64,000 bases of DNA from a virus, in IMG/VR virus record IMGVR_UViG_3300026557_000002, positions 1-64,000 of that record; one strand, written 5' to 3'. A program made the translations under genes and the position numbers. The notes under the pieces are model-generated. The model was not told the origin of the DNA, searched no databases, and saw only the letters and a program-made list of their open reading frames with translations. The first letter of the stretch is position 1, and the number at the start of each line of letters is the position of its first letter. Below are positions 55,423 through 63,403 of this stretch, piece after piece.

Positions 55423-55740
55423 TTATCCGTTGCTGATTTCCGCCGCTATGCCAATTGAGATTTTCTCAAAATCTTGCCAAGAACCGTCACTAACAAACAT
55501 AAGAATAGGCTGTAGTGGTTCGCCAAACGTTAGTAGTTGGAGATAAATATCCGCCCCCTTCGCTATCGCTTCCCGCTGTTCCGGGGTAGGCTCCCAATGG
55601 CTTAATACACGGCGATCTTTGTCGTTTCCTACCAGCGTTCGCAAGGCGATGTACTGCGGTTGATCTTTTGCGTAGACAATCTCTTTATGCTCAAGCCCGT
55701 CAATTACTGGGCCGTCTTTAGGTTTTAGATATGAAATCAT
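55423..55740 (-). CDS. Hypothetical protein (105 aa)
   Basis: TAGGAGATAC upstream of the ATG. MISYLKPKDGPVIDGLEHKE..., with ALRTLVGNDKDRRVLSHWEP and a C-terminal beta-alpha. A pattern of small phage proteins that recur in early regions. Unknown. Confidence 0.6.
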   Translation of the reverse strand: MISYLKPKDGPVIDGLEHKEIVYAKDQPQYIALRTLVGNDKDRRVLSHWEPTPEQREAIAKGADIYLQLLTFGEPLQPILMFVSDGSWQDFEKISIGIAAEISNG

Positions 55741-55751
55741 GTTTGTATCTC

Positions 55752-55820
55752 CTAAAAGAACAAAAGTCCCGCCAGAACCAGAATCCCGATCTCCAAAACA
55801 ACTCTTAAAACTATCCTCAT
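55752..55820 (-). CDS. Tiny membrane peptide (22 aa)
   Basis: MRIVLRVVLEIGILVLAGLL, then FF stop. Basic head plus one membrane span. GAGGAC lies before the ATG. First gene after the structured leader; may be a leader or membrane peptide. Confidence 0.45.
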   Translation of the reverse strand: MRIVLRVVLEIGILVLAGLLFF

Positions 55821-55931
55821 GTGTCCTCAGGACGAGGTCGGCCTCTTGCTACCTTGAAGCCGACCTCCGCGGTTGTGGTCGCTATCCTTCGGGGCACTTT
55901 CGGTTTCCCTATCCTCCCCGATCGAGCCTTG
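55821..55931 (-). promoter_or_regulatory. Structured 5' leader of the leftward operon
   Basis: About 105 nt between promoter and first start codon. Visible pairings on the - strand: CGGGG/CCCCG enclosing AGGATAGGGAAACCGAAAG, a nine-pair stem GAGGTCGGC/GCCGACCTC with a 16-nt loop, and GTCC-TGA-GGAC just before the ATG. Could be a regulatory RNA; I do not recognise a known riboswitch class. Confidence 0.45.
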
Positions 55932-55960
55932 ACTGTATCAGTTATTCGGCGGGTTGTCAA
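55932..55960 (-). promoter_or_regulatory. sigma70-type promoter of the leftward operon
   Basis: TTGACA (55960-55955), 17 nt, TACAGT (55937-55932). Lies at the 3' end of the gene at 55938 and points into the 55820-46501 gene series. Confidence 0.75.
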
Positions 55961-56138
55961 GATAATTCTTCATGGCCTGTACAGATGGTTCTGGTAACGG
56001 GATATACGGACGGTTATACTCGTTGATCCAACTAACGATGTGCGCGGAGTGCTCCAACGCCTCGATATAATGCTCCGTGCATTTCCGTACCCCGCGGATT
56101 TCATAGCGGGCTGTTTGGGCACAATCTGCGCAGATCAT
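55938..56138 (-). CDS. Small Cys-containing protein (66 aa)
   Basis: MICADCAQTARYEIRGVRKC, with CADC and a later C/H (CTEHYIE), a minimal zinc site, then a helical tail ending LDNPPNN. ATGA overlap with the secreted protein gene upstream. Unknown. Confidence 0.6.
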   Translation of the reverse strand: MICADCAQTARYEIRGVRKCTEHYIEALEHSAHIVSWINEYNRPYIPLPEPSVQAMKNYLDNPPNN

Positions 56139-57010
56139 TGTGCGCCCGACGTGAAGGACTTGACCGCTCCAGTTGCTTTGAACAAGACAATCGAGAAATT
56201 GGCTTGACTAACCTTTGGCATCAAGGTCAGAACTAATCCGCCATCGTAGAAGGTTTGCCCGACTTGACTCCCCATCGCAACCAACGTGACTTGGTACGTC
56301 TCCGTACTAGCCAGGGTAAAAACTCCTATCGCGGCACCAGTCACAGAATCGGGAGTCAGATTTAGTTGACCGATTGTATTTTTAGGATCGGTAATATCGT
56401 TGACATTCACAGTCAAAATCGTAGGAATTGAGCCATCGTCGTATGTTGCTGAAATCGAGACGGTCACGATGTTCTGAAGCGGTGGTGGAGGAGGAACATT
56501 AGGAGTAGCGGTCAAGGTTACGTTGTCGAAAATTGCCTGGCCGTTAGTGGATGCTAAGGAGATGATAAGTTCACCTGTTGGCGTAGGGCACGGCAAAGTA
56601 ATGGGTACAAGCGATCCTGACTGGGCATAACTTGCAGTTCCACTAACAGAGCATCCCGCATACGACACAGTATACGCGCCGCCATAACCAGATTGGCTGC
56701 CTACCGATACTGTGAGAGAATAATTTTTAGTGGGATCTGCTGGCCCAGAATCTTGCGTACAAAATGCCCCGCCGTTAATCCAGACCACGGTATTGCCCTT
56801 GATCCCGCTGCTGAGTTGCGCAGGCGTCGGATTTTGCATCCCATGACCGCCGCCGACGTTAGGACAAGTCCATCCTGTGGGTGTTCCGTAATTGTAGTTT
56901 CCGGTTGGTGGATTTGCTTCGAACGACGGATTGATAATCGGAACCTGTTGTCCATATCCAAGTGGAACCAATATTGATAACGCGAGTAGAAGAAACAGAG
57001 CCTTTTTCAT
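56135..57010 (-). CDS. Secreted beta-sandwich protein (291 aa)
   Basis: Signal peptide MKKALFLLLALSILVPLGYG. Domain 1 (about residues 22-170) begins IINPSFEANPPTGNYNYGTP and ends IFDNVTLTA, the pattern of carbohydrate-binding jelly-roll domains with paired Cys. A Pro-rich linker leads to a second beta domain. Such proteins look bacterial in origin. Own promoter and a ribosome site held in the stem TATATC-GGG-GATATA. Could alter the host surface in lysogens or infected cells. Confidence 0.65.
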   Translation of the reverse strand: MKKALFLLLALSILVPLGYGQQVPIINPSFEANPPTGNYNYGTPTGWTCPNVGGGHGMQNPTPAQLSSGIKGNTVVWINGGAFCTQDSGPADPTKNYSLTVSVGSQSGYGGAYTVSYAGCSVSGTASYAQSGSLVPITLPCPTPTGELIISLASTNGQAIFDNVTLTATPNVPPPPPLQNIVTVSISATYDDGSIPTILTVNVNDITDPKNTIGQLNLTPDSVTGAAIGVFTLASTETYQVTLVAMGSQVGQTFYDGGLVLTLMPKVSQANFSIVLFKATGAVKSFTSGAQ

Positions 57011-57096
57011 ATATCCCCCGATATATTGTACCCCGGGACTTGGTCTTCTTGCATGGGGTGCAGCCGCCGCCCGAGGCTAGATTTAACTCCGAGACC

Positions 57097-57125
57097 AATA
57101 TGCTCTCGGGAAGAAACCTTGTCAA
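57097..57125 (-). promoter_or_regulatory. Promoter of the secreted protein gene
   Basis: TTGACA (57125-57120), 17 nt, CATATT (57102-57097). The leader of about 85 nt contains CCGAGA/TCTCGG and the hairpin over the ribosome site. Confidence 0.55.
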
Positions 57126-57134
57126 GCCTTATTT

Positions 57135-57659
57135 TCACTTTTTATCTAGTACTTTTTCGCACCAAAGGCATACGGGGAAGGGCTCGGTCAGCATGTACTC
57201 TTCATAAACAAAAGTCTGGCAGACATAGCATTTGAGGTCAGGCGGGATTGATTTTGGATACGGAGAAACATACGGGGGTTCTGGCGGCAAATCTTTCGGC
57301 CCAATCCAGCAATGCTCTCCGCAATCATGATCTGGAGCATCCGGAGTTTTATCTGGAGTCTTCTTCGCCTCCGCCTGAGCCTTCTTCATCAACTTCTTGA
57401 CTTCGTCGTTCTTGGCCTTAATATCGGCTAGCCGCTGGTAGACTAGATAAGCTGCGTCCGTTATAGTCAGGCCCGATGCGGGTTTGTTTTTGCGGATTCG
57501 TTCGAGTGCCGGGAGTCCGGGAGGAGGCGCGTACCAGGTCCAGTCAGGCGGGCCGGATGTCATGAACTTGGCGGCTTTACAGGCGTCGAGATCGCCCTGG
57601 AAGTCCTGGCTAAACTGAGCCACGAAGAGATGACTGACGGGATTGTAGTCAATCAACAT
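57135..57659 (-). CDS. Hypothetical protein with C-terminal zinc ribbon (174 aa)
   Basis: ATG at 57659 (MLIDYNPVSHLFVAQFSQDF) overlaps the glycosyltransferase stop (ATGA). A Lys-rich helix (about residues 95-120), then HDCGEHCW, CYVCQTF ... CLWCEKV: probable zinc site at the end. WTWYAPPPGLPALERIRK in the middle. Unknown function. Confidence 0.6.
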   Translation of the reverse strand: MLIDYNPVSHLFVAQFSQDFQGDLDACKAAKFMTSGPPDWTWYAPPPGLPALERIRKNKPASGLTITDAAYLVYQRLADIKAKNDEVKKLMKKAQAEAKKTPDKTPDAPDHDCGEHCWIGPKDLPPEPPYVSPYPKSIPPDLKCYVCQTFVYEEYMLTEPFPVCLWCEKVLDKK

Positions 57660-58246
57660 CAGATCGGAGGTTCTCCGCCGTTGCTTTCGCCGGCGGCCGC
57701 GACCATCCACTTAATGTTGTGCTGCTTGATCCTGCCCGCTATGATATGCGGCCTCAAGGCGTCTCCGACCATCCGGTCCTCGAACTGATATCCCGAAACG
57801 TCAAAGTCCGCGACTATCTGCATCGCTTTCCTGGATAAAAAATATCCGAAGCCTGAACAGTGAACTGGCGGATAGTGGTCGCGAGGAAAACAAGAGCCTG
57901 CGTAATCGTACTTCGTGTAATCAAATGCTCGGAAGCGTTTCTCATCGGGGACGGTGTCGCAATCTATTTTAAACAGATATGAGTAATTATGTTCTAATGC
58001 CCAAAAGCAAATTGCTTGAACTTTTAAAGGTAGATCAAAATATTCGTCTGGCGTATCAAGACAAATCCTATCATTAAATGTGTGAACAACTTTGTGTGAG
58101 TAAGCCGCTTTCGTGCGGCTATGCGTGTAGCCTGTAAAAAATCGCGTATCCGCGACATCCGAAAAAGGCACCCACTTAATTCGGATACTATCGTGAAGAC
58201 CTTGATCCCTGCGACAACTGGCGACGGCGATGAGGAGTTTTGTCAT
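57659..58246 (-). CDS. GT31-like glycosyltransferase, second copy
   Basis: 195 aa. MTKLLIAVASCRRDQGLHDS, LFKIDCDTVPD with DCD at 95-97, and HCSGFGYFLSRKAM correspond in order to the motifs of the + strand gene at 5547. Probably the same fold with a different acceptor. Part of the right-hand glycan island. Confidence 0.75.
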   Translation of the reverse strand: MTKLLIAVASCRRDQGLHDSIRIKWVPFSDVADTRFFTGYTHSRTKAAYSHKVVHTFNDRICLDTPDEYFDLPLKVQAICFWALEHNYSYLFKIDCDTVPDEKRFRAFDYTKYDYAGSCFPRDHYPPVHCSGFGYFLSRKAMQIVADFDVSGYQFEDRMVGDALRPHIIAGRIKQHNIKWMVAAAGESNGGEPPI

Positions 58247-58340
58247 GCTTTTCGGTCAGGGAACTCGAAACCGCTATCATATCGAAAATTAGAAAATGTT
58301 GTTCCGAGAAATATGATGCCGCAACGCGAACATCATAAGT

Positions 58341-58514
58341 TTACCAGCATTTTCGGGAAGCCCTAGTTAATTTATTTCTCTCTTTTTCGTATAATTTTTG
58401 GCGCAGTCTATGAGCTACCGATCCAATTTGACAATTGTTTTCTCGGACTGCCAAAAGAAATTCTTTAGCCTCTTTTGCGTACCCGTTTATAGCTGCTATA
58501 AAATAAGCCCCAAG
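58341..58514 (-). CDS. Open frame without start codon (about 57 aa)
   Basis: Reads LGAYFIAAINGYAKEAKEFL...QIGSVAHRLRQKLYEKERN..., with natural coding composition, directly after the in-frame TGA of the gene at 58515. No start codon precedes it; an ATG at 58518 lies in another frame and stops after 17 codons. A frameshift near TTATTTTATAG, stop readthrough or gene decay could explain it. Confidence 0.35.
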   Translation of the reverse strand, partial: LGAYFIAAINGYAKEAKEFLLAVRENNCQIGSVAHRLRQKLYEKERNKLTRASRKCW

Positions 58515-58703
58515 TCATCGGTGCACCATCTCTAAAATCTTGTAAAGCACAATCGCGGACGCCAATCCGCTCAGGAGTGCGCAAGCCGTCCGGACTAGAG
58601 ACATCGCGAACAAAATCTTTTCTCGCCGAGTCACGATTTCGGCTCTAAGGATATCGTTTGAACCGCTTTTTTCTCGGCTTGTTTTCTCTTCGCTTGCCGC
58701 CAT
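58515..58703 (-). CDS. Small membrane protein of the lysis region (62 aa)
   Basis: MAASEEKTSREKSGSNDILR..., charged head, then a membrane span (about residues 37-57, LVRTACALLSGLASAIVLYK). Overlaps the gene upstream by 73 nt in another frame, a layout often seen for holin/spanin pairs. Unproven. Confidence 0.5.
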   Translation of the reverse strand: MAASEEKTSREKSGSNDILRAEIVTRREKILFAMSLVRTACALLSGLASAIVLYKILEMVHR

Positions 58704-58813
58704 TCGGCCCTCTCTTCAAAACGATGCTTGTTCATTGCCCATACAGACCACTCAAAGTACATGACGAAGAAACCCTGTATCGTAATCAAAACTAGCAGGA
58801 TGGTATCTACCAT
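58631..58813 (-). CDS. Small membrane protein, possible spanin-like (60 aa)
   Basis: N-terminal membrane span (MVDTILLVLITIQGFFVMYF) followed by a charged coiled coil EERAEWRQAKRKQAEKKA. This is the plan of an inner-membrane spanin or holin partner. It starts five bases after the endolysin stop. Confidence 0.55.
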   Translation of the reverse strand: MVDTILLVLITIQGFFVMYFEWSVWAMNKHRFEERAEWRQAKRKQAEKKAVQTISLEPKS

Positions 58814-58818
58814 AGGTC

Positions 58819-59286
58819 CTAAGAGTTGATGCGGTTAAGCCAGCCTTGAATAAAAATTCTCTCTTGTGGCTTAGCGGTTACTACATTGAAAGCATGGGTT
58901 GCCAAGTTGCCTTTGAAACTCTTGAGCAAAGTCATTTCCTCAGCCTGGTTGACGGCCGTCAGCGTCCCAGATCCGAACATTCCGTCTTGCACAACACCCA
59001 AAGTAAGTTGGAGGATTGTGATTGCGGTTCCGACTCCAAAAAGCACCCCAAGATCGAAAAGTTTTTCAGCTACTGCTTGGCTCTCGATTTGGGAATAGAG
59101 ATTTTTCCAATATCCCTCTTTATAAATTTCGATGGCTTGGGCCTGAGTCAAGTTCTTAATATCTAGGTTCGGGTATTCTCTTTTGGAGATTCCGAAATTC
59201 GTTTCTCCTCCGGGGTCCGAAGACGAGTTTGTATATCCGCCTTCATGAACTAGAGTTTTGGATATCGCTATCGTGCTATCAGACAT
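58819..59286 (-). CDS. Endolysin, GH108-type muramidase
   Basis: 155 aa from ATG 59286 (GAGGAG upstream). HEGGYTNSSSDPGGETNFGI carries the EGGY catalytic Glu (about residue 15) and the PGGxTxxGI motif of GH108/ZliS-type N-acetylmuramidases; the C-terminal half matches the peptidoglycan-binding part (QDGMFGSGTLTAVN). Cuts the glycan backbone of the cell wall at lysis. No signal peptide, so it needs the holin-like neighbours. Confidence 0.88.
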   Translation of the reverse strand: MSDSTIAISKTLVHEGGYTNSSSDPGGETNFGISKREYPNLDIKNLTQAQAIEIYKEGYWKNLYSQIESQAVAEKLFDLGVLFGVGTAITILQLTLGVVQDGMFGSGTLTAVNQAEEMTLLKSFKGNLATHAFNVVTAKPQERIFIQGWLNRINS

Positions 59287-59497
59287 TAGAAATCTCCTCA
59301 CTAGTCCACCGACGCCATCTTTGTTTGCAAAACGGGCACATCCACTCGCTCGTGCCATCGTATTCGGCGGTCTCGATGCCAATCAAATGGCTGAAAAACT
59401 CGCCTGCGAACAAATGCTTGTCTTTTTCAGGGATCTCGCCAGCGACCCAACTCTTATGACACTTAGGGCACTCTCGAGCCTGACTTGAAAATTTCAT
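59279..59497 (-). CDS. Zinc-ribbon protein (72 aa)
   Basis: CPKCHKSW ... CPFCKQRW are two CxxC knuckles about 42 residues apart. Ends by overlapping the endolysin start. Function unknown. Confidence 0.65.
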   Translation of the reverse strand: MKFSSQARECPKCHKSWVAGEIPEKDKHLFAGEFFSHLIGIETAEYDGTSEWMCPFCKQRWRRWTSEEISNV

Positions 59498-60450
59498 CTC
59501 TTCTCTCCGTAAAATTCGGCGTTTACCATCAGATTCACTAGACCTCTAAATTTAGTCTTGGCTTCCCAGCCAAGATTTTTCTTGGCTTTCGATGGATCCC
59601 CTAAAAGAAGATCTACCTCGGCGGGTCGAAAGTTCCCTGAATCTATCACGACGTATTTAGTCCAGTCAAGTCCCAAATAATTGAACGCCTCGCACAAAAA
59701 CTCTCGTACCGAATGCGTCTCTCCTGTCGCCAATACGTAGTCATCCGGTTTGGACTGTTGTAGCATTCTCCACATTCCTTCCACGTACTCGGGAGCATAA
59801 CCCCAGTCCCGTTGGGCATCAAGATTTCCTAAAGAGAGAGTTTTTTGTTCGCCTTTAAGAATCTGAACTGCGGCCTTAACGATTTTCTTAGTTACGAAAT
59901 TCTCTCCTCGACGAAAACTTTCGTGATTCATCAAAATTCCATTACAGGCGAATATCCCGTATGTCTCTCGATAGTTCAAGACCGTTTGATGTCCGAAATG
60001 TTTTGCTATAGCGTAAGGGCTTTGTGGATTAAACGGGGTGTTCTCGTTTTGTGGCGTTTCTTTAACCTTGCCGAACAACTCGCTTGTTCCGGCTTGATAA
60101 AATTTGCATTCTGGGACAACTTTACGGACTATTTCCAACAGGCGAAGAACTCCTAATCCGTCAATGTTGGCCGCATACTCAGGAGTATGAAAGCTGACTC
60201 CGACGTGCGACATAGCCGCAAGGTTGTAGATTTCGTCGGGTTCAACTTCTTTTATAACGTTGTGTAGGCTGCTTGTATCCGCTAGGTCCCCGTCATAAAT
60301 CTTGATTCGGTCTAAGATATGACTAATTCGTCCGAGGTTGGCACTGCTTGAACGACGAACCATGCCGTGAACCTCGTATCCTTTTTCTAGAAGAAGCTCA
60401 GATAAATACGATCCATCTTGGCCGCCGCAACCAGTCACGAGTGCTTTCAT
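59494..60450 (-). CDS. gmd: GDP-mannose 4,6-dehydratase
   Basis: 318 aa. NAD(P)-binding [10 protein letters not shown] (7-16), catalytic T122/S123/E124 (GTSELFG) with Y146xxxK150 ([10 protein letters not shown]), and [16 protein letters not shown], the family signature with Phe in place of the usual Pro. Converts GDP-D-mannose to GDP-4-keto-6-deoxymannose, precursor of fucose, rhamnose or perosamine sugars. ATGA overlap with the methyltransferase upstream: a joint sugar pathway is likely. Confidence 0.92.
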   Translation of the reverse strand: MKALVTGCGGQDGSYLSELLLEKGYEVHGMVRRSSSANLGRISHILDRIKIYDGDLADTSSLHNVIKEVEPDEIYNLAAMSHVGVSFHTPEYAANIDGLGVLRLLEIVRKVVPECKFYQAGTSELFGKVKETPQNENTPFNPQSPYAIAKHFGHQTVLNYRETYGIFACNGILMNHESFRRGENFVTKKIVKAAVQILKGEQKTLSLGNLDAQRDWGYAPEYVEGMWRMLQQSKPDDYVLATGETHSVREFLCEAFNYLGLDWTKYVVIDSGNFRPAEVDLLLGDPSKAKKNLGWEAKTKFRGLVNLMVNAEFYGEKR

Positions 60451-61691
60451 ACTACCTCCAATTTAGGCAAAGGAAAAACCAATCTTTGGCCCGCGTACTT
60501 CGGATTCTCTACAAAGAACTTCCTGAAGTGCCAAGGCAATACGATCAAGTAATCTGGCTTCATAGCAAGTGCCCTACTTTCAGGGATGATTGGTATCCCG
60601 CTTCCCGGCGTGTAAGATCCGAACTTATCTGGGTTCACCTCGCCTATATACGAGATATTCTTTTCTGTCAGGCCGCAGTACTGCAACAAAACGTTTCCTT
60701 TGGTGGAGGCACCGAGCGCAGCCACGCTACATCCTTGAGATCGAACTAATTTGATAAACTCAAGCAAGTCCTGCTTTGACTGAGCCGCCTGCAACCCGAA
60801 GTCGAAATAAGGCCGGATTGTATCTAAGCCTAGTTCTCGCTCTTTGTCAAGGACTTTCTGGACATCAGGTGACTCGGGTCCGGTCTTGGACATCGTGACC
60901 GAGATACTACCCCCGTTGACGTCGTTGAACTCGATGCATCGAATAATGAAGCCGACGCGGTCAGCCATGAACTTGATCTGTTTCAGGGCATAAAATTCTA
61001 GGTGTTCGTGACAGACTGTGTCGTAAGAATTTGTCTCTAACATGCTAGGCATGTAACTTTGCTCAAAGACCCAGATACCATCTTCGTGAAGGACTTCGTG
61101 TATTTCGGCCATGAAGCCTGTCGGATCTTCGAGATCATAAAACATAGAAAATGATGTGACGACTTTTGCCTTTTTTGAAAAGCATCTTCGAAGCAACGAG
61201 GCAGAAAAGAACTCGCAAATTAGCATGGTGTACTTAGAATAACAATCTTCAAACTTGACTCCAGCCGGATCAAATCCTATTAAAGTTAAATCTGAAGGAT
61301 AAGCACGTAGAGTAGTGCCGTCATTGCTGCCGATATCCACGACAAGGTCGCCCGCGTCTAGTTTGATCTGGGACAAGATTCTTCTAACCTTGTCTTGAAG
61401 GTGCCGAACCATACTAGGATTCAAACCGGAACGGTATCCGTAATTCTCGCCGTACATCTCACCTGAGTTGTAAGAGTGTGCTAGCTGGAGCAATCCGCAC
61501 ACATCCTGACCTTGGCATTTGACTAGACGCAGCGGACCTCGGGTTATCTTCCCATCCTTGATCTTGGGGAAGACGCCTGTCAGCATTTGCTCGCCCAAAT
61601 CCAAGACTTGGACAAGGTTAGCATTTCCGCATATCCGGCATCTGTCGATCTTCTTAAACTTTCCCATAAAGTTTGGAACTTCCTTGTCCAT
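60447..61691 (-). CDS. Sugar C-methyltransferase
   Basis: 414 aa. N-terminal zinc domain [16 protein letters not shown] ... [15 protein letters not shown] domain with [15 protein letters not shown] (about residues 115-129), then HEHLEFYAL and a C-terminal domain [18 protein letters not shown]: the three-part architecture of TylCIII/NovU-type 3-C-methyltransferases acting on 4-keto deoxysugars. It would use the product of the adjacent dehydratase after transfer from GDP-mannose chemistry. Start ATG 61691 or 61667. Confidence 0.85.
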   Translation of the reverse strand: MDKEVPNFMGKFKKIDRCRICGNANLVQVLDLGEQMLTGVFPKIKDGKITRGPLRLVKCQGQDVCGLLQLAHSYNSGEMYGENYGYRSGLNPSMVRHLQDKVRRILSQIKLDAGDLVVDIGSNDGTTLRAYPSDLTLIGFDPAGVKFEDCYSKYTMLICEFFSASLLRRCFSKKAKVVTSFSMFYDLEDPTGFMAEIHEVLHEDGIWVFEQSYMPSMLETNSYDTVCHEHLEFYALKQIKFMADRVGFIIRCIEFNDVNGGSISVTMSKTGPESPDVQKVLDKERELGLDTIRPYFDFGLQAAQSKQDLLEFIKLVRSQGCSVAALGASTKGNVLLQYCGLTEKNISYIGEVNPDKFGSYTPGSGIPIIPESRALAMKPDYLIVLPWHFRKFFVENPKYAGQRLVFPLPKLEVV

Positions 61692-61887
61692 AAGACTTCT
61701 GACCTAGCTCTTCGTCGACGGCTTGGATCAAATCGTTTCTGTGCTGGTTCGCGGTATTCGTGACGCGAGTCGCGTCCGCTATCTGCTTGTCTGTAGCCTT
61801 CGGGTCTCGCTTCCTGTCTTCGGCCATCCAGATACGGATATTCGCAATCGTTAGGGCGTCTATTAAATTTCCGATACTGACTTTCAT
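61654..61887 (-). CDS. DUF4254-like small protein (77 aa)
   Basis: MKVSIGNLIDALTIANIRIW..., DATRVTNTANQHRNDLIQAV matches the helical pattern of DUF4254-like proteins often found in surface-sugar loci. ATGA overlap with the GT9-like gene upstream. Role unknown. Confidence 0.6.
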   Translation of the reverse strand: MKVSIGNLIDALTIANIRIWMAEDRKRDPKATDKQIADATRVTNTANQHRNDLIQAVDEELGQKSYGQGSSKLYGKV

Positions 61888-62870
61888 AGTTTGTCCAACA
61901 TGTTGACTAACCGATTCTTGTATTCTTGCCTGTGATTTAGGCTCGGCGGGAAGCGCTTTTCGTGTTCTGGTGGGTTACTTCTGGGCGGATCGGCAACAAC
62001 GAGATCCATCGGGCCATTAGCGAGGCTATACGTACTCATGATAAAAGAACCACAGTACTGCAATTTAGGCGTCGGCTTGTTACCCCAACAACTCGTCACG
62101 ACCGAGATACCCGAAGAGATACCAATAAACAAATCGGAATAATTGTTCACGAGCGCAGTCTGCCGGACTGTAAATTGCGAGCAAGATACGACGCCTAGGT
62201 CATCATAAAACCTGGAATTATCACCGGCGCAACAAAAAATAAAATTAGTCGGGCCAAAGCGATTCCGGCAGATTGTCATGGTCTCGCGAGTCAACTCGTC
62301 GTCCCATTGAGACTTGCCAGAGGTGAAATCTGTCTCTAGCATGACGGTTTTGGGATGAGGTAGAGTAGAACAGAAATCCCTGACAGCCTCGCGTTCAGAG
62401 TCCAAAAAGCCTAGATACGGATGCCACTCCCAACTAGGATCGGCGCCGAATACCTTTCGAGAGATATTAGGATAATCGATACCGTGCCTCTGAGCCAAGG
62501 ACATCATCCACGGCGTCGGGAAATAACCTAATTCAAGGTCTTTCGTCATCTCAAATTGGTGCTTGAAATCCTGTCTGAGATGGTTGTTAGCGTCCATTAA
62601 AACGCTAAGATCCGCCCAAGGAAGGTCTCTGGATTCTCCTCGGGCTATCCTGGCGTTCTCCAAAACACAACGCTCCGGTAGTTTCCAACCCTCTGGCCAA
62701 GGCCTGATTTCAGCGATGGCATCGTTGTGCTTCAAGACTTCGGTATACCTTGAGCAAAACCAGATGACGTCCTTGTTGGGCCAAAGCCGGTCTTTGTACT
62801 TCAGGACGCTCATCGCGCTAGCGATGTCGCCATTCAATCCAGGAAGAAAAATCCCTACTTTGCCTCTCAT
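61884..62870 (-). CDS. GT9/heptosyltransferase-like glycosyltransferase
   Basis: 328 aa from ATG 62870 (ATGA overlap). MRGKVGIFLPGLNGDIASAM is a nucleotide-sugar GT-B start (GxxGDI), and TALVNNYSDLFIGISSGISV near residue 240 matches the donor-site SDLxIGxSSG motif of GT9 enzymes. Probably adds a sugar to a lipid-linked or virion acceptor. Confidence 0.7.
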   Translation of the reverse strand: MRGKVGIFLPGLNGDIASAMSVLKYKDRLWPNKDVIWFCSRYTEVLKHNDAIAEIRPWPEGWKLPERCVLENARIARGESRDLPWADLSVLMDANNHLRQDFKHQFEMTKDLELGYFPTPWMMSLAQRHGIDYPNISRKVFGADPSWEWHPYLGFLDSEREAVRDFCSTLPHPKTVMLETDFTSGKSQWDDELTRETMTICRNRFGPTNFIFCCAGDNSRFYDDLGVVSCSQFTVRQTALVNNYSDLFIGISSGISVVTSCWGNKPTPKLQYCGSFIMSTYSLANGPMDLVVADPPRSNPPEHEKRFPPSLNHRQEYKNRLVNMLDKL

Positions 62871-63403
62871 CGTATCCACCAATCCTCGAATGGCTTACTG
62901 CCGACTTCTACATCATTTATTACACAAGACGGAGAAGGCACGTCAGAAACCGCAAGTTTGTAGCCTTGTGAAAGCATGAACTCCCGGATGGCATTCCGAT
63001 GCTCTAGCTTGATGCCCATGCTGTCGTGTTCGATCGTGGCACAACGAAATGAAACGCCAGCCGCGACCAAATTACGGAGCACATCTAGCTCTTCGCCGTA
63101 CAAATCCAAGGACAGGTAACCGATTTCAAGTGACAAACCACGCGATGTTAGCGCTTGGCGCCAATCGATGTTTAAAGCATTTGCACATATAGCCGGACAT
63201 TTTCGGTACTGATTCCAAGAAGATATAAACAAGTCTTCAAAATCAACCGCTAGGCCTTCCCAGCCGGCGAGTTCCAAGATAAAGGTGTTATTGTCGCTGA
63301 AGGGTTCCATGCACCCGATATCCAAGAATGTCTGGTTTCCGCCTGAGTTCTCGAGCGCGAACAAATCTTGACCAACTTGACTCCACGACTTTTTAGCGGC
63401 CAT
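62867..63403 (-). CDS. FkbM-family methyltransferase (178 aa)
   Basis: SQVGQDLFALENSGG...TFLDIGCMEPFSDNNTFILE carries the FkbM SQxGQD and DIGxxxP motifs; YLSLDLYGEELDVLR and EHD are the later family motifs. Its start lies within the neighbouring methyltransferase gene (11 nt overlap). Confidence 0.8.
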   Translation of the reverse strand: MAAKKSWSQVGQDLFALENSGGNQTFLDIGCMEPFSDNNTFILELAGWEGLAVDFEDLFISSWNQYRKCPAICANALNIDWRQALTSRGLSLEIGYLSLDLYGEELDVLRNLVAAGVSFRCATIEHDSMGIKLEHRNAIREFMLSQGYKLAVSDVPSPSCVINDVEVGSKPFEDWWIR

